Positions 56,501-64,000 of a DNA stretch of 64,000 bases are shown here, one piece after another. This DNA comes from Arcanobacterium haemolyticum DSM 20595 (lineage in GTDB: Bacteria > Actinomycetota > Actinomycetes > Actinomycetales > Actinomycetaceae): NCBI RefSeq assembly GCF_000092365.1, contig NC_014218.1:1860001-1924000 (forward strand). The letters run 5' to 3'. Each line of letters begins with the position of its first letter. Positions within the stretch are counted from its first letter, which is position 1. The position numbers were made by a program, and so were the translations under genes. Below the pieces are notes generated by a model, which did not search any database, was not told the DNA's origin, and saw nothing but the letters and a program-made list of their open reading frames with translations.

Positions 56501-56806
56501 ATTAATGACGCTATTGCGTTAAGCGTTTACGGCCGAAACAACATTGTGCGATTCGTACAACGAAATATCGAAGAGAACACTGTTCGATACATAAATCCAG
56601 AAATATTAAAAAGACTCATACCGATACCCGAGCTACAATTGCTCGGCTCGAATATGAGCCTTGATCAAGGTATATCGCAACTACGCACTGTTATTCAACC
56701 TCAAACTAGGGATGATCTTGCATCACGAATCTCTGAACGTAGCTCGAATCACTCCACACCCTTCCAAGTATCTCCATCCATATCTCCAGAAAGACCAAAA
56801 CTATGA
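56501..56806 (+). pseudogene. Truncated unidentified gene between array and orphan repeat
   Basis: An open frame begins directly at the end of the last repeat without a start codon and encodes YGRNNIVRFVQRNIEENTVR, then YINPEILKRLIPIPELQLLG and on to a stop at 56804. It looks like the 3' part of a real gene; the INPxxLKxIPIPE pattern is vaguely like restriction-specificity subunits, but I would not assign it. Its stop overlaps the ATG of the next frame, as in an operon, suggesting a block of foreign DNA. Confidence 0.45.
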
Positions 56807-57031
56807 ACAGAATAATGATCTGCGCACCTATCAACGGAGCCATAACACAAACCCCTGACGGCTCACGCTTTAGCGTACATGTAGAAGATTTGCGCGTAAT
56901 AGTCGAAGCCCGCGGCGAAATCGGATCATTCTTGACCAAGAACACCGATATTTTCCCCGACGGACAAGACGTATTCATATCCGGAACCCTTAATGAAGCT
57001 TCAACACCAATGGTTGTTCAAGCTTCAAACG
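56803..57031 (+). pseudogene. Truncated small gene, OB-fold-like
   Basis: An ATG at 56803 overlapping the previous stop starts MNRIMICAPINGAITQTPDG, followed by FSVHVEDLRVIVEARGEIGS and DGQDVFISGTLNEAST. The alternation of short strands ending in VFISGTL resembles single-strand-DNA-binding OB folds, but the evidence is thin. The frame runs without a stop into the orphan CRISPR repeat at 57032, so the gene is cut off there. Confidence 0.4.
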
Positions 57032-57060
57032 CTCTTCCCCGCACACGCGGGGGTATTTCA
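57032..57060 (+). CRISPR. Orphan CRISPR repeat
   Basis: An intact 29-bp repeat in the array orientation, ending TATTTCA, stands 531 bp beyond the last array repeat. It is followed by only 25 bases that may be a spacer remnant before the IS3 end at 57086. Confidence 0.9.
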
Positions 57061-57085
57061 GACATTCGTGTCAAGAACGCGCTCA

Positions 57086-58124
<1,039 letters not shown>

Positions 58125-58157
58125 CTCCTTTAAAGCCCGGTTCGGCCCACGAAAATC

Positions 58158-58841
58158 CTAAAACTCGACCTCGTATTTATTACCCATATACACGCAGTGA
58201 GAACGCCCCACGCATACACTATGCGAATCCATCATGTTCACCACAACATGGAGGCAGGCGCACGAATCTTCTACACCCAGCATTTCGGCTTCTTCGTTCG
58301 TTGCGAGCGCCGCCCGAATCGAGTATTCCTTCGTCCATTTCCCATCAGGTACAGTTTTCGCGATGTGGTCCAGGATCGATCCGTCGCAGGTGAGATCCAT
58401 CCGCAGGGCTTCAGGGAAAACGTCAGGATTCACGCGCACGATTTCAATCCCGATCGGTTCGCCATCCCCATAATGAAGCCGTTCGATCGTCACAATAAAA
58501 CTACCGGCGCCTAGGGAGAATTGTTGCGCGGCGTCGTCATCAGCCAACTCCATCGACGCCGAAAACAACCGGGCCTCCGGCACCACCCCGTTAGCGGAAA
58601 TTGCAGGCGCGAAACCTTCGCCAGCCACCCGGCCCGAACGATGCGATACGAACGTTCCCTTGCCAGGAATCCCGATTGTTCGGCCTTCTTGTTGAAGCAG
58701 CATAAGGGCGCGGCGAACAGTCATTGGGGAAACATGAAAATCTTTTGACAATTGTGTTTCGCTGGCCAGCTGATCTCCCGGCTCCATCGCCGATAAGCGG
58801 GTGAGCAGCTTTTCATAGATGTCAGTGTATTTTGGCTTCAT
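58158..58841 (-). CDS. GntR-family (UTRA) transcriptional regulator
   Basis: 227 residues. The N-terminal winged helix (YTDIYEKLLTRLSAMEPGDQ then LASETQLSKDFHVSPMTVRR) and the C-terminal UTRA ligand domain (RLHYGDGEPIGIEIVRVNPD) define the HutC/UTRA subgroup, which usually senses sugars or amino-sugar phosphates. It lies downstream of the sugar porter on the same strand, so that transporter is a likely target. Confidence 0.9.
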   Translation of the reverse strand: MKPKYTDIYEKLLTRLSAMEPGDQLASETQLSKDFHVSPMTVRRALMLLQQEGRTIGIPGKGTFVSHRSGRVAGEGFAPAISANGVVPEARLFSASMELADDDAAQQFSLGAGSFIVTIERLHYGDGEPIGIEIVRVNPDVFPEALRMDLTCDGSILDHIAKTVPDGKWTKEYSIRAALATNEEAEMLGVEDSCACLHVVVNMMDSHSVCVGRSHCVYMGNKYEVEF

Positions 58842-58918
58842 AACAGCTCATTCTATCCGTGAATGAAACTGGGCACGCAGTATTCATCATGCTGCGTGCC
58901 CACACTCCGCTCCTTACA

Positions 58919-60322
58919 TCAGCGAGTGGAGAAGGACATTTCTTCGAGCTCCTTATTGCGTGTTTCTGGAATGTATACAACAACTAGCCAGATAAGGAGT
59001 GCACCAACAACTGCGTAGGAGAAGTAGGTGCCTGCCAATCCCAGGTATTTCATCGATACTGGGAAGAGGAAGGTAATCAGCGTGCCGCCCACCCAGTTTC
59101 CTGCGGTGGCCAGGCCCAAACCCGCGGTACGGATGAGGTTCGGGAAGATTTCGCCTAGGAAAACCCAGAGCACAACGCCCCATGTTCCACAGAAGATGAT
59201 ATAGACCATGTGAACACTGAAGAGTGCCGTGAATGCCCAGCCGGTGCTCAGGTGGAGGGTGCCATCATCAGCTCCGGAGGATTGCATGAAGGAGATACCG
59301 GATGCCAGCATCATCACGAACATGCCCACAGCACCCCATAGCAACAGTGGCTTACGGCCAACACGATCAATAAGGGACATACCAATTAAGGTCATGATAA
59401 TACCGATAATCGATGTAACCACTGGGATAAAGACAGATAGGTTCCCTTGGAATCCAACGGTTTCCCAGAGCTGCGTGGCATAGAGAAGAACGTTGTTAAT
59501 ACCAGCCATTTGGATCAGGAAGGCGAACGCCAACGCTACCCACGCTACAGGCTTCAGTCCGTACCGGGAATCCAGCAGCTGCTTCACTGATGGCTTGTGG
59601 CCGTGAAGGCTCTTCCGGATTTCGTCAATTCGCCCATCCGGATCCGAATCAGCGCGGATCATCTGGATGATGTCACGCGCTTCCGATTCACGCCCAATAC
59701 CCACGAGGTAACGTGGAGATTCAGGCAAACGCAACGCCATCGCACCGTAAATGATTGCTGGCAGAAGCTCACTCATGAACATCCAACGCCACACTTCCAA
59801 ACCGAACCATGCGGAAGCATCAGCATTGCCAAAGCCGCTCACAAACGCATAGTTAGATATAAAAGCACCGAAGATACCAACGCCGATAGCCAACTGTTGC
59901 AACGTACCCAACCGGCCACGCTTATCTGCCGGCGCAATTTCCGCAATGTAGGCCGGGGCAATCACCGCGGAAATACCCACACCAAAGCCGCCCACCAAAC
60001 GCCAGATGATCAGGGAATAAACATCGAATGAGAGCCCAGACATCAGCGCAGAGATAGCAAACAGTAATGCCGCTGTAACCATCACACGCACACGCCCGTA
60101 TTTATTCGCAGCAGCCCCAGCGAACCACGCACCAACGGCGGCACCTAGGCTCACAATGGACACCACCACGCCAGTCATGGATGCGGATAGATCGAAACCA
60201 GTTTCAGCCCCAGAAACAGAGCCGATCGCGCCGTTTATCACGGCCAAATCAAAACCGAAGAGAAATCCCCCTAGTGCTGCCGCAACTGCGAGCTGCAGAA
60301 GGCTTGTCTTTTTGTGTGTCAT
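58919..60322 (-). CDS. Sugar-porter-family MFS transporter
   Basis: 467 residues, 12 membrane helices. Sugar-porter signatures: GFLFGFDLAVINGAIGSV in helix 1, KYGRVRVMVTAAL, the PESPRYLVGIGRE motif after helix 6, LIDRVGRKPLLLWG, and PETRNKELEEM at the C terminus. Resembles xylose/galactose/myo-inositol:H+ symporters. AAGGACG precedes the start. Likely part of a unit with the tandem hydrolase upstream (32-base gap) and the GntR regulator downstream. Confidence 0.92.
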   Translation of the reverse strand: MTHKKTSLLQLAVAAALGGFLFGFDLAVINGAIGSVSGAETGFDLSASMTGVVVSIVSLGAAVGAWFAGAAANKYGRVRVMVTAALLFAISALMSGLSFDVYSLIIWRLVGGFGVGISAVIAPAYIAEIAPADKRGRLGTLQQLAIGVGIFGAFISNYAFVSGFGNADASAWFGLEVWRWMFMSELLPAIIYGAMALRLPESPRYLVGIGRESEARDIIQMIRADSDPDGRIDEIRKSLHGHKPSVKQLLDSRYGLKPVAWVALAFAFLIQMAGINNVLLYATQLWETVGFQGNLSVFIPVVTSIIGIIMTLIGMSLIDRVGRKPLLLWGAVGMFVMMLASGISFMQSSGADDGTLHLSTGWAFTALFSVHMVYIIFCGTWGVVLWVFLGEIFPNLIRTAGLGLATAGNWVGGTLITFLFPVSMKYLGLAGTYFSYAVVGALLIWLVVVYIPETRNKELEEMSFSTR

Positions 60323-60353
60323 ATCGAAAACGTCCTTGTGATCGAGAGTGTGC

Positions 60354-62009
60354 TTATTGTGGTTGTGCTACGTCCGCACAGAATGTGGAGATGAGGTGGC
60401 GGTTTTGTTTCCAGACTGCGCTGCCTGGAATAGAGAGCCCGCCGTGAACGGATCCGGCGATCATGTGGAGTTCGGTGTGCACGCCCCCATCCACGAGGGT
60501 TCGCGCCCAGTCGATTGCTTCGTCCCGGAGTGGATCTACCGAGTTGACGATCACGAGCGTGGGCGGCATGTGGGCTGGTTCAGCCACATGGTACGGCCGT
60601 CCTTCGCGTAAGTAGTGTGCCCACGCGTGCCGCGACGCTTCCGCGTGCCACACCGGCCCGTCACGGAACGTGTTCCACGATTCGGTTGCCATTCCTGGTT
60701 TGAGGCACGGTTCGAGAGCCACGAAACATCGCACACGCGCCCGCACATCTTCCGGTATATTCGCGGCGAAGAGTTGCGCACCGATCCCACTTCCCGCCGA
60801 ATCGCCATACACCACAATATCCGCGTCAGGCCAGGTTTTCGCGCAGTAGATCAACGTTTCGAGTGCGTCATCTACCGCTGCCGGGTAGGCATGTTCCGGC
60901 GCGAGCCGGTAATCCGGCGAGACTATCACCGCTCCCAAGTCACGCGCTAAATCGCGGTGGCGATCGTCGTCAAAACTTGGGTGCCCGGCCACGTATCCGC
61001 CACCGTGGAGAGAAAGGACGACGACGCCGGGGCTCACGTTATCCCCAATTACTCGCGCTTCGCAGTGGGTGAGTTTGATGGTGGTGGTATCTGGTTCCGT
61101 TATTATGTCTAGTAAAGTTTGGGCCGTGCGTTCTCTGATACCCGTAATATCCCACGTATCTTGTGGCGGAGCGGTGGCGATAACCTCACGCATATCTGGC
61201 CGAATAAACGGTTCTACAATGCGACGTTGTGCCACGATACGTTCTAAGAACTGATCGACTACTCGGTAGAAAACCTCTGATTGATCACGGCGAACCGTAT
61301 GGGTTGCGTTGGGCACTCGAATGGCTTCAACGTGCGGGTTGGTGATGGCAGCAAAGCGTTCATCATCAAAAAGAACATCAGCCCCATCGCCGCTCAAAAG
61401 AACCGTTGGAACCGTGATTTGATCCAGTAGGCTCACATCGGTTGTGCCGACTACTCCCGTGGCCGCGAACGCGAGATCTACCTGGGTTTTCCCTTGCGCC
61501 CATCCGGCGTATTCTTGCGGGGACCAATTCTTGTAAGTGGATTGCAGATCAATGATCGCTTCTCCTACCAAAGCGCGAACCCGTTGCTGGCCAGCCACCA
61601 AGTTTGGCGCATCACCCCGGTACATTCGATCTAACTCCGGGGTAAGAAGAGCAGGATCTTCCAGCACAGCGGCTTCCACATATTCTGGATGCGAAGCGGC
61701 CAATTCTGCCGCGATAGCACCACCCATCGAATGCCCGATCAGCGCAACCTTGCCTCCCACAGCTGAGGCTGCAATATGTTCCGTCACGGTTTCCGCAGCC
61801 CGATATGCGGCACGGTAAGGATCAGCTAATTCTTCTTCCGTGAAATGTTCAGATAACCCATGCCCCAGCGAATCCACCAACACCACACGCCATTCGTGCC
61901 CATAATGATTTGCCAGATCAGCAAGCGACGCAGCATTATCCGTAACACCATGGAACGCAACAATCGTTCCAATCACTTGTGTGCCCGATTGAGAATACGA
62001 AAGTTTCAC
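60354..62009 (-). CDS. Tandem alpha/beta-hydrolase fusion
   Basis: 551 residues comprising two different alpha/beta hydrolases. Residues about 1-270 form an AB-hydrolase-1 domain with FHGVTDNA, GHGLSEHF, nucleophile elbow GHSMGGAIAAELAA and NATHTVRRDQSE. Residues about 300-551 form a hormone-sensitive-lipase-type domain with oxyanion motif LHGGGYVAGH, elbow YGDSAGSGIGAQ, DPLRDEAI and SVHGG. Both triads look complete. The GTG at 62009 with AAAGGGG upstream is taken as the start. It may de-esterify acylated sugars or plant-type esters whose sugar is imported by the adjacent porter; this is inference. Confidence 0.85.
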   Translation of the reverse strand: MKLSYSQSGTQVIGTIVAFHGVTDNAASLADLANHYGHEWRVVLVDSLGHGLSEHFTEEELADPYRAAYRAAETVTEHIAASAVGGKVALIGHSMGGAIAAELAASHPEYVEAAVLEDPALLTPELDRMYRGDAPNLVAGQQRVRALVGEAIIDLQSTYKNWSPQEYAGWAQGKTQVDLAFAATGVVGTTDVSLLDQITVPTVLLSGDGADVLFDDERFAAITNPHVEAIRVPNATHTVRRDQSEVFYRVVDQFLERIVAQRRIVEPFIRPDMREVIATAPPQDTWDITGIRERTAQTLLDIITEPDTTTIKLTHCEARVIGDNVSPGVVVLSLHGGGYVAGHPSFDDDRHRDLARDLGAVIVSPDYRLAPEHAYPAAVDDALETLIYCAKTWPDADIVVYGDSAGSGIGAQLFAANIPEDVRARVRCFVALEPCLKPGMATESWNTFRDGPVWHAEASRHAWAHYLREGRPYHVAEPAHMPPTLVIVNSVDPLRDEAIDWARTLVDGGVHTELHMIAGSVHGGLSIPGSAVWKQNRHLISTFCADVAQPQ

Positions 62010-62037
62010 GGTAGCCCCTTTACTACGCTTAATAACC

Positions 62038-62064
62038 CTAGGGTACATCAACCACACTAGGGTA
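62038..62064 (-). promoter_or_regulatory. Direct repeat upstream of the tandem hydrolase
   Basis: CTAGGGTA occurs at 62038-62045 and again at 62057-62064, 19 bases apart in the same orientation, 30-55 bases upstream of the GTG. Spacing near two helical turns suggests a regulator site. Confidence 0.35.
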
Positions 62065-62230
62065 TCTATAGAATTTGCAAGATCCGTCCACTACCGATGA
62101 ATCGAACATGCCCCAGACGCAACAGGAGCACCGGACGTGACTACCCGCACCGCCGTCGCCACATCTGCTGGCCCCAACCCCACACTGCTCTTTCCATACC
62201 TGCCAACCTAACACCACCCTCCATCACAAA

Positions 62231-62258
62231 ATCGGCGCACCCTTAGGATGCGCCGACT
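62231..62258 (-). terminator. Terminator of the organophosphate-type transporter gene
   Basis: TCGGCGCA and TGCGCCGA form the stem core, 17 bases after the transporter stop, followed on the minus strand by TTTTG. Confidence 0.8.
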
Positions 62259-62274
62259 GGTGAAAAACGAAACG

Positions 62275-63657
62275 TTACGCCTTCACAATCTTCTTTTCGT
62301 AACGCGAAATCAACAGATACAACGCACCACCAAGCAGCGACAAGGCGAACAGCACAAAGAAGCTAGCGTTCCACGAAAGCTTATCCGCAAGAATAGGCAT
62401 AATCAGGTTCGCAGCCATCTCACCCACAATGTAACCAAACAAGCCAACAAACCCAACGGCGGCACCCGCAGCCTTCAACGGAACCACGTTCAAGGTCATG
62501 ATGTTCACGATCAACTGAGGACCATAAATCAACGCACCCATCAAGCCCGAAATAACCAACAGAACCGGGTACGACGTGTTGCCCATGTAAACCCAGACCA
62601 AGCCAGCCAACGAGATCAAACCAACCGACCCAACAATCGACTGCCGATTCGGCGCCTTAATCGCAACCCACGCGAAGAAGAAACATCCCGGAATAGCTAC
62701 CCATTCCAGCACGGAGAACGCGGTCAAATACTGAGCCTCAGTAAAGCCCATCTCCGTACCCAAAAACGCTGGCATCCAATTCAAAATACCGAAACGCAAG
62801 AAGTACAAAATCGCGTTAATCAACGCCACGATCAACACAACAGGCGATGTGAGAACGAAACGCCAGAACGTCTTTGCGTAACCTTCATCTGGAACTTCCT
62901 CCACATCCGGTTCGCCGTATGGGCCATAAATTTTGTTCAAACGCGGCATGTGCTCGTCTTCCGGACGATCGCCACCAAACTTCCAGAACACCAGGCTCAA
63001 CGCCACCACAAGAACACCCGGAATCAAGAAACCAGCGGCCGTGTTTCCAGCACCACCAAGCGTTGCGATCCACGTCAGAATCAACGGAAGTCCCGCACCA
63101 CCCAAGTTTTGCGACGTGTTCCAGATTGCGATACCCGAACCACGCGAACGATTCGGATACCAGTTTGCGATCATCGCCATCGACGACGGGGCCAGCGCAC
63201 CCTGCAACGTACCTAAAATCAGCATCAGTACAAAGAGGAGCCAAAAGTTGTGAACATACGCCATCGCAATACACACCAGAGCAGAACCACCCAAGCAGCC
63301 GGCGAAAATGCGGCGGAGGCTGACGCGGTCAGACAGAATGCCCATGAAGAACTTCGCAAAACCATACGTGAGCGTGAATGCGGTAAGAATAAAGCCAATA
63401 CTGGTGAGCTCCCAGCCATTTTCCAAACGAATGGCCTCACTTTGAAGCTTGAAATTGTTGCGAACCAAGTAGGCACACACGTAGCCAAAATAGGCCACCG
63501 CGAAAACAACCCAGCGACGCTTCATATACTTTGCGAACGTGCCCGGATCAGCCTTTTCGAAACGCTGTGCGTAAGCCTTTTCCGACGCGTCATCTTCCAA
63601 CGGATCTAATTCAATCCGATCAAAATCAATTCCCGGTGACGGTACTTTTTCAGACAC
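62275..63657 (-). CDS. Organophosphate:phosphate antiporter family MFS protein (GlpT/UhpT-like)
   Basis: 460 residues, 12 membrane helices after a hydrophilic N terminus of about 45 residues. The GlpT/UhpT pattern is visible: FGYVCAYLVRNNFKLQ (helix 1, with the substrate arginine), FILTAFTLTYGFAKFFMGIL, SDRVSLRRIF, and ANWYPNRSRGSGIAIWNTSQ. It should exchange glycerol-3-phosphate, hexose phosphate or a related compound for phosphate. A GTAAC-N5-GTTAC palindrome lies 75 bp upstream. Monocistronic. Confidence 0.88.
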   Translation of the reverse strand: MSEKVPSPGIDFDRIELDPLEDDASEKAYAQRFEKADPGTFAKYMKRRWVVFAVAYFGYVCAYLVRNNFKLQSEAIRLENGWELTSIGFILTAFTLTYGFAKFFMGILSDRVSLRRIFAGCLGGSALVCIAMAYVHNFWLLFVLMLILGTLQGALAPSSMAMIANWYPNRSRGSGIAIWNTSQNLGGAGLPLILTWIATLGGAGNTAAGFLIPGVLVVALSLVFWKFGGDRPEDEHMPRLNKIYGPYGEPDVEEVPDEGYAKTFWRFVLTSPVVLIVALINAILYFLRFGILNWMPAFLGTEMGFTEAQYLTAFSVLEWVAIPGCFFFAWVAIKAPNRQSIVGSVGLISLAGLVWVYMGNTSYPVLLVISGLMGALIYGPQLIVNIMTLNVVPLKAAGAAVGFVGLFGYIVGEMAANLIMPILADKLSWNASFFVLFALSLLGGALYLLISRYEKKIVKA

Positions 63658-63733
63658 AATATACTCCTTTGTACAACCGACGCCTTCAGCCTATTAAAAG
63701 CTTTTCGGGACATTCCAGCAGGAGTGACAATCT

Positions 63734-63748
63734 GTAACGTTCTGTTAC
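63734..63748 (-). promoter_or_regulatory. Palindrome upstream of the organophosphate transporter
   Basis: GTAAC-GTTCT-GTTAC, a perfect inverted repeat in the promoter region of the minus-strand transporter gene; possible operator. Confidence 0.35.
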
Positions 63749-63827
63749 TCAGCGTGACCTTTCCAAGCAAAGCCGTAAATACGTAAATAGAGGAAGATCC
63801 GTTCCGGGCGCACCGCGAAACTAATTT

Positions 63828-64000
63828 CTAAACCATCACACAAGCAATCAGGTTTGAGGCGGGGACCGTTTCACCGTAGCCCACGATCGCTGGACCAATG
63901 CGCATACCTTGTTCTCTTCTTCTGCCCCATTGATCCTCACTGATCCCCGTTGACTCCTGCCACGAATATGCCAATGGTTGCACACCAACCTGAAAGTTTC
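63828..64000 (-). CDS. C-terminal end of an unidentified gene
   Basis: A minus-strand frame enters from the right edge and ends in TAG at 63828. Its last part reads REQGMRIGPAIVGYGETVPA then SNLIACVMV, a plausible folded C terminus. The family is not recognisable from about 56 residues. The region between it and the transporter gene (63658-63827) should contain the transporter promoter. Confidence 0.4.
   Translation of the reverse strand, partial: NFQVGVQPLAYSWQESTGISEDQWGRRREQGMRIGPAIVGYGETVPASNLIACVMV

Overview
The window comes from a mid-GC actinobacterium, most likely of the Actinomycetaceae (Arcanobacterium, Trueperella and Actinomyces relatives). Supporting this are the GlxR/Crp regulator divergent from nth, the RidA / DUF4177 / WhiB / class A PBP with PASTA / metallophosphoesterase neighbourhood that actinobacteria conserve, serS beside a diacylglycerol-kinase-like gene, a CtpE-type P-ATPase, DUF5926, and sortase substrates ending in LAKTG or LARTG. 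Species cannot be fixed from the sequence alone.

Layout. 1-3.3 kb: an AbiEi/DUF559-like gene running off the left edge, nth, glxR, a decayed sortase substrate and a gene stub. 3.3-8.2 kb: the whiB/ponA2-type cell-wall cluster, then tRNA-Pro. 9.2-14.5 kb: a sugar operon (FucP-like symporter, DUF4432 epimerase-like protein, ribokinase) with a SorC regulator and a broken Abi_2 gene. 14.7-19.7 kb: two damaged LPXTG-type surface genes (a frameshifted FG-GAP protein and a 5'-truncated SdrD_B protein) and a GlsB-like gene. 20-33 kb: housekeeping genes (ctpE-like, DUF1846, def, acyltransferase, DUF3800, tRNA-Ser, tadA, upp, hydrolase, DUF5926, glycosyltransferase, LuxR regulator). 33.5-41.4 kb: two paralogous large membrane proteins flanking a lipid kinase, serS and a HAD phosphatase, followed by two tRNA-Ser genes.

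43.2-57.1 kb: a complete type I-E CRISPR-Cas system in an unusual split form. cas8e-cse2-cas7e-cas5e lie on the minus strand; cas6e-cas3-cas1-cas2 lie on the plus strand and run into an array of 72 repeats and 71 spacers. Beyond the array are a 531-bp foreign-looking insert, one orphan repeat and a decayed IS3 element. 58-64 kb: a GntR regulator, a sugar porter, a tandem alpha/beta-hydrolase fusion, an organophosphate-type MFS transporter and a partial gene.

Main discovery. The 249-bp intergenic region between the two divergent cas operons holds a minus-strand mini-array: two degenerate CRISPR repeats that keep the Cas6e stem, and in one case the complete crRNA 5' handle, around a 15-nt pseudo-spacer. 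That pseudo-spacer is duplicated exactly about 110 bp away, abutting the -35 box of the cas8e promoter. This is the arrangement expected of a crRNA-like guide that directs Cascade to repress its own cas promoters. The match is too short for efficient cleavage but could allow binding. The idea resembles CreA/CreR-type guides of other type I systems, but this I-E version at an actinobacterial divergent promoter may be undescribed.
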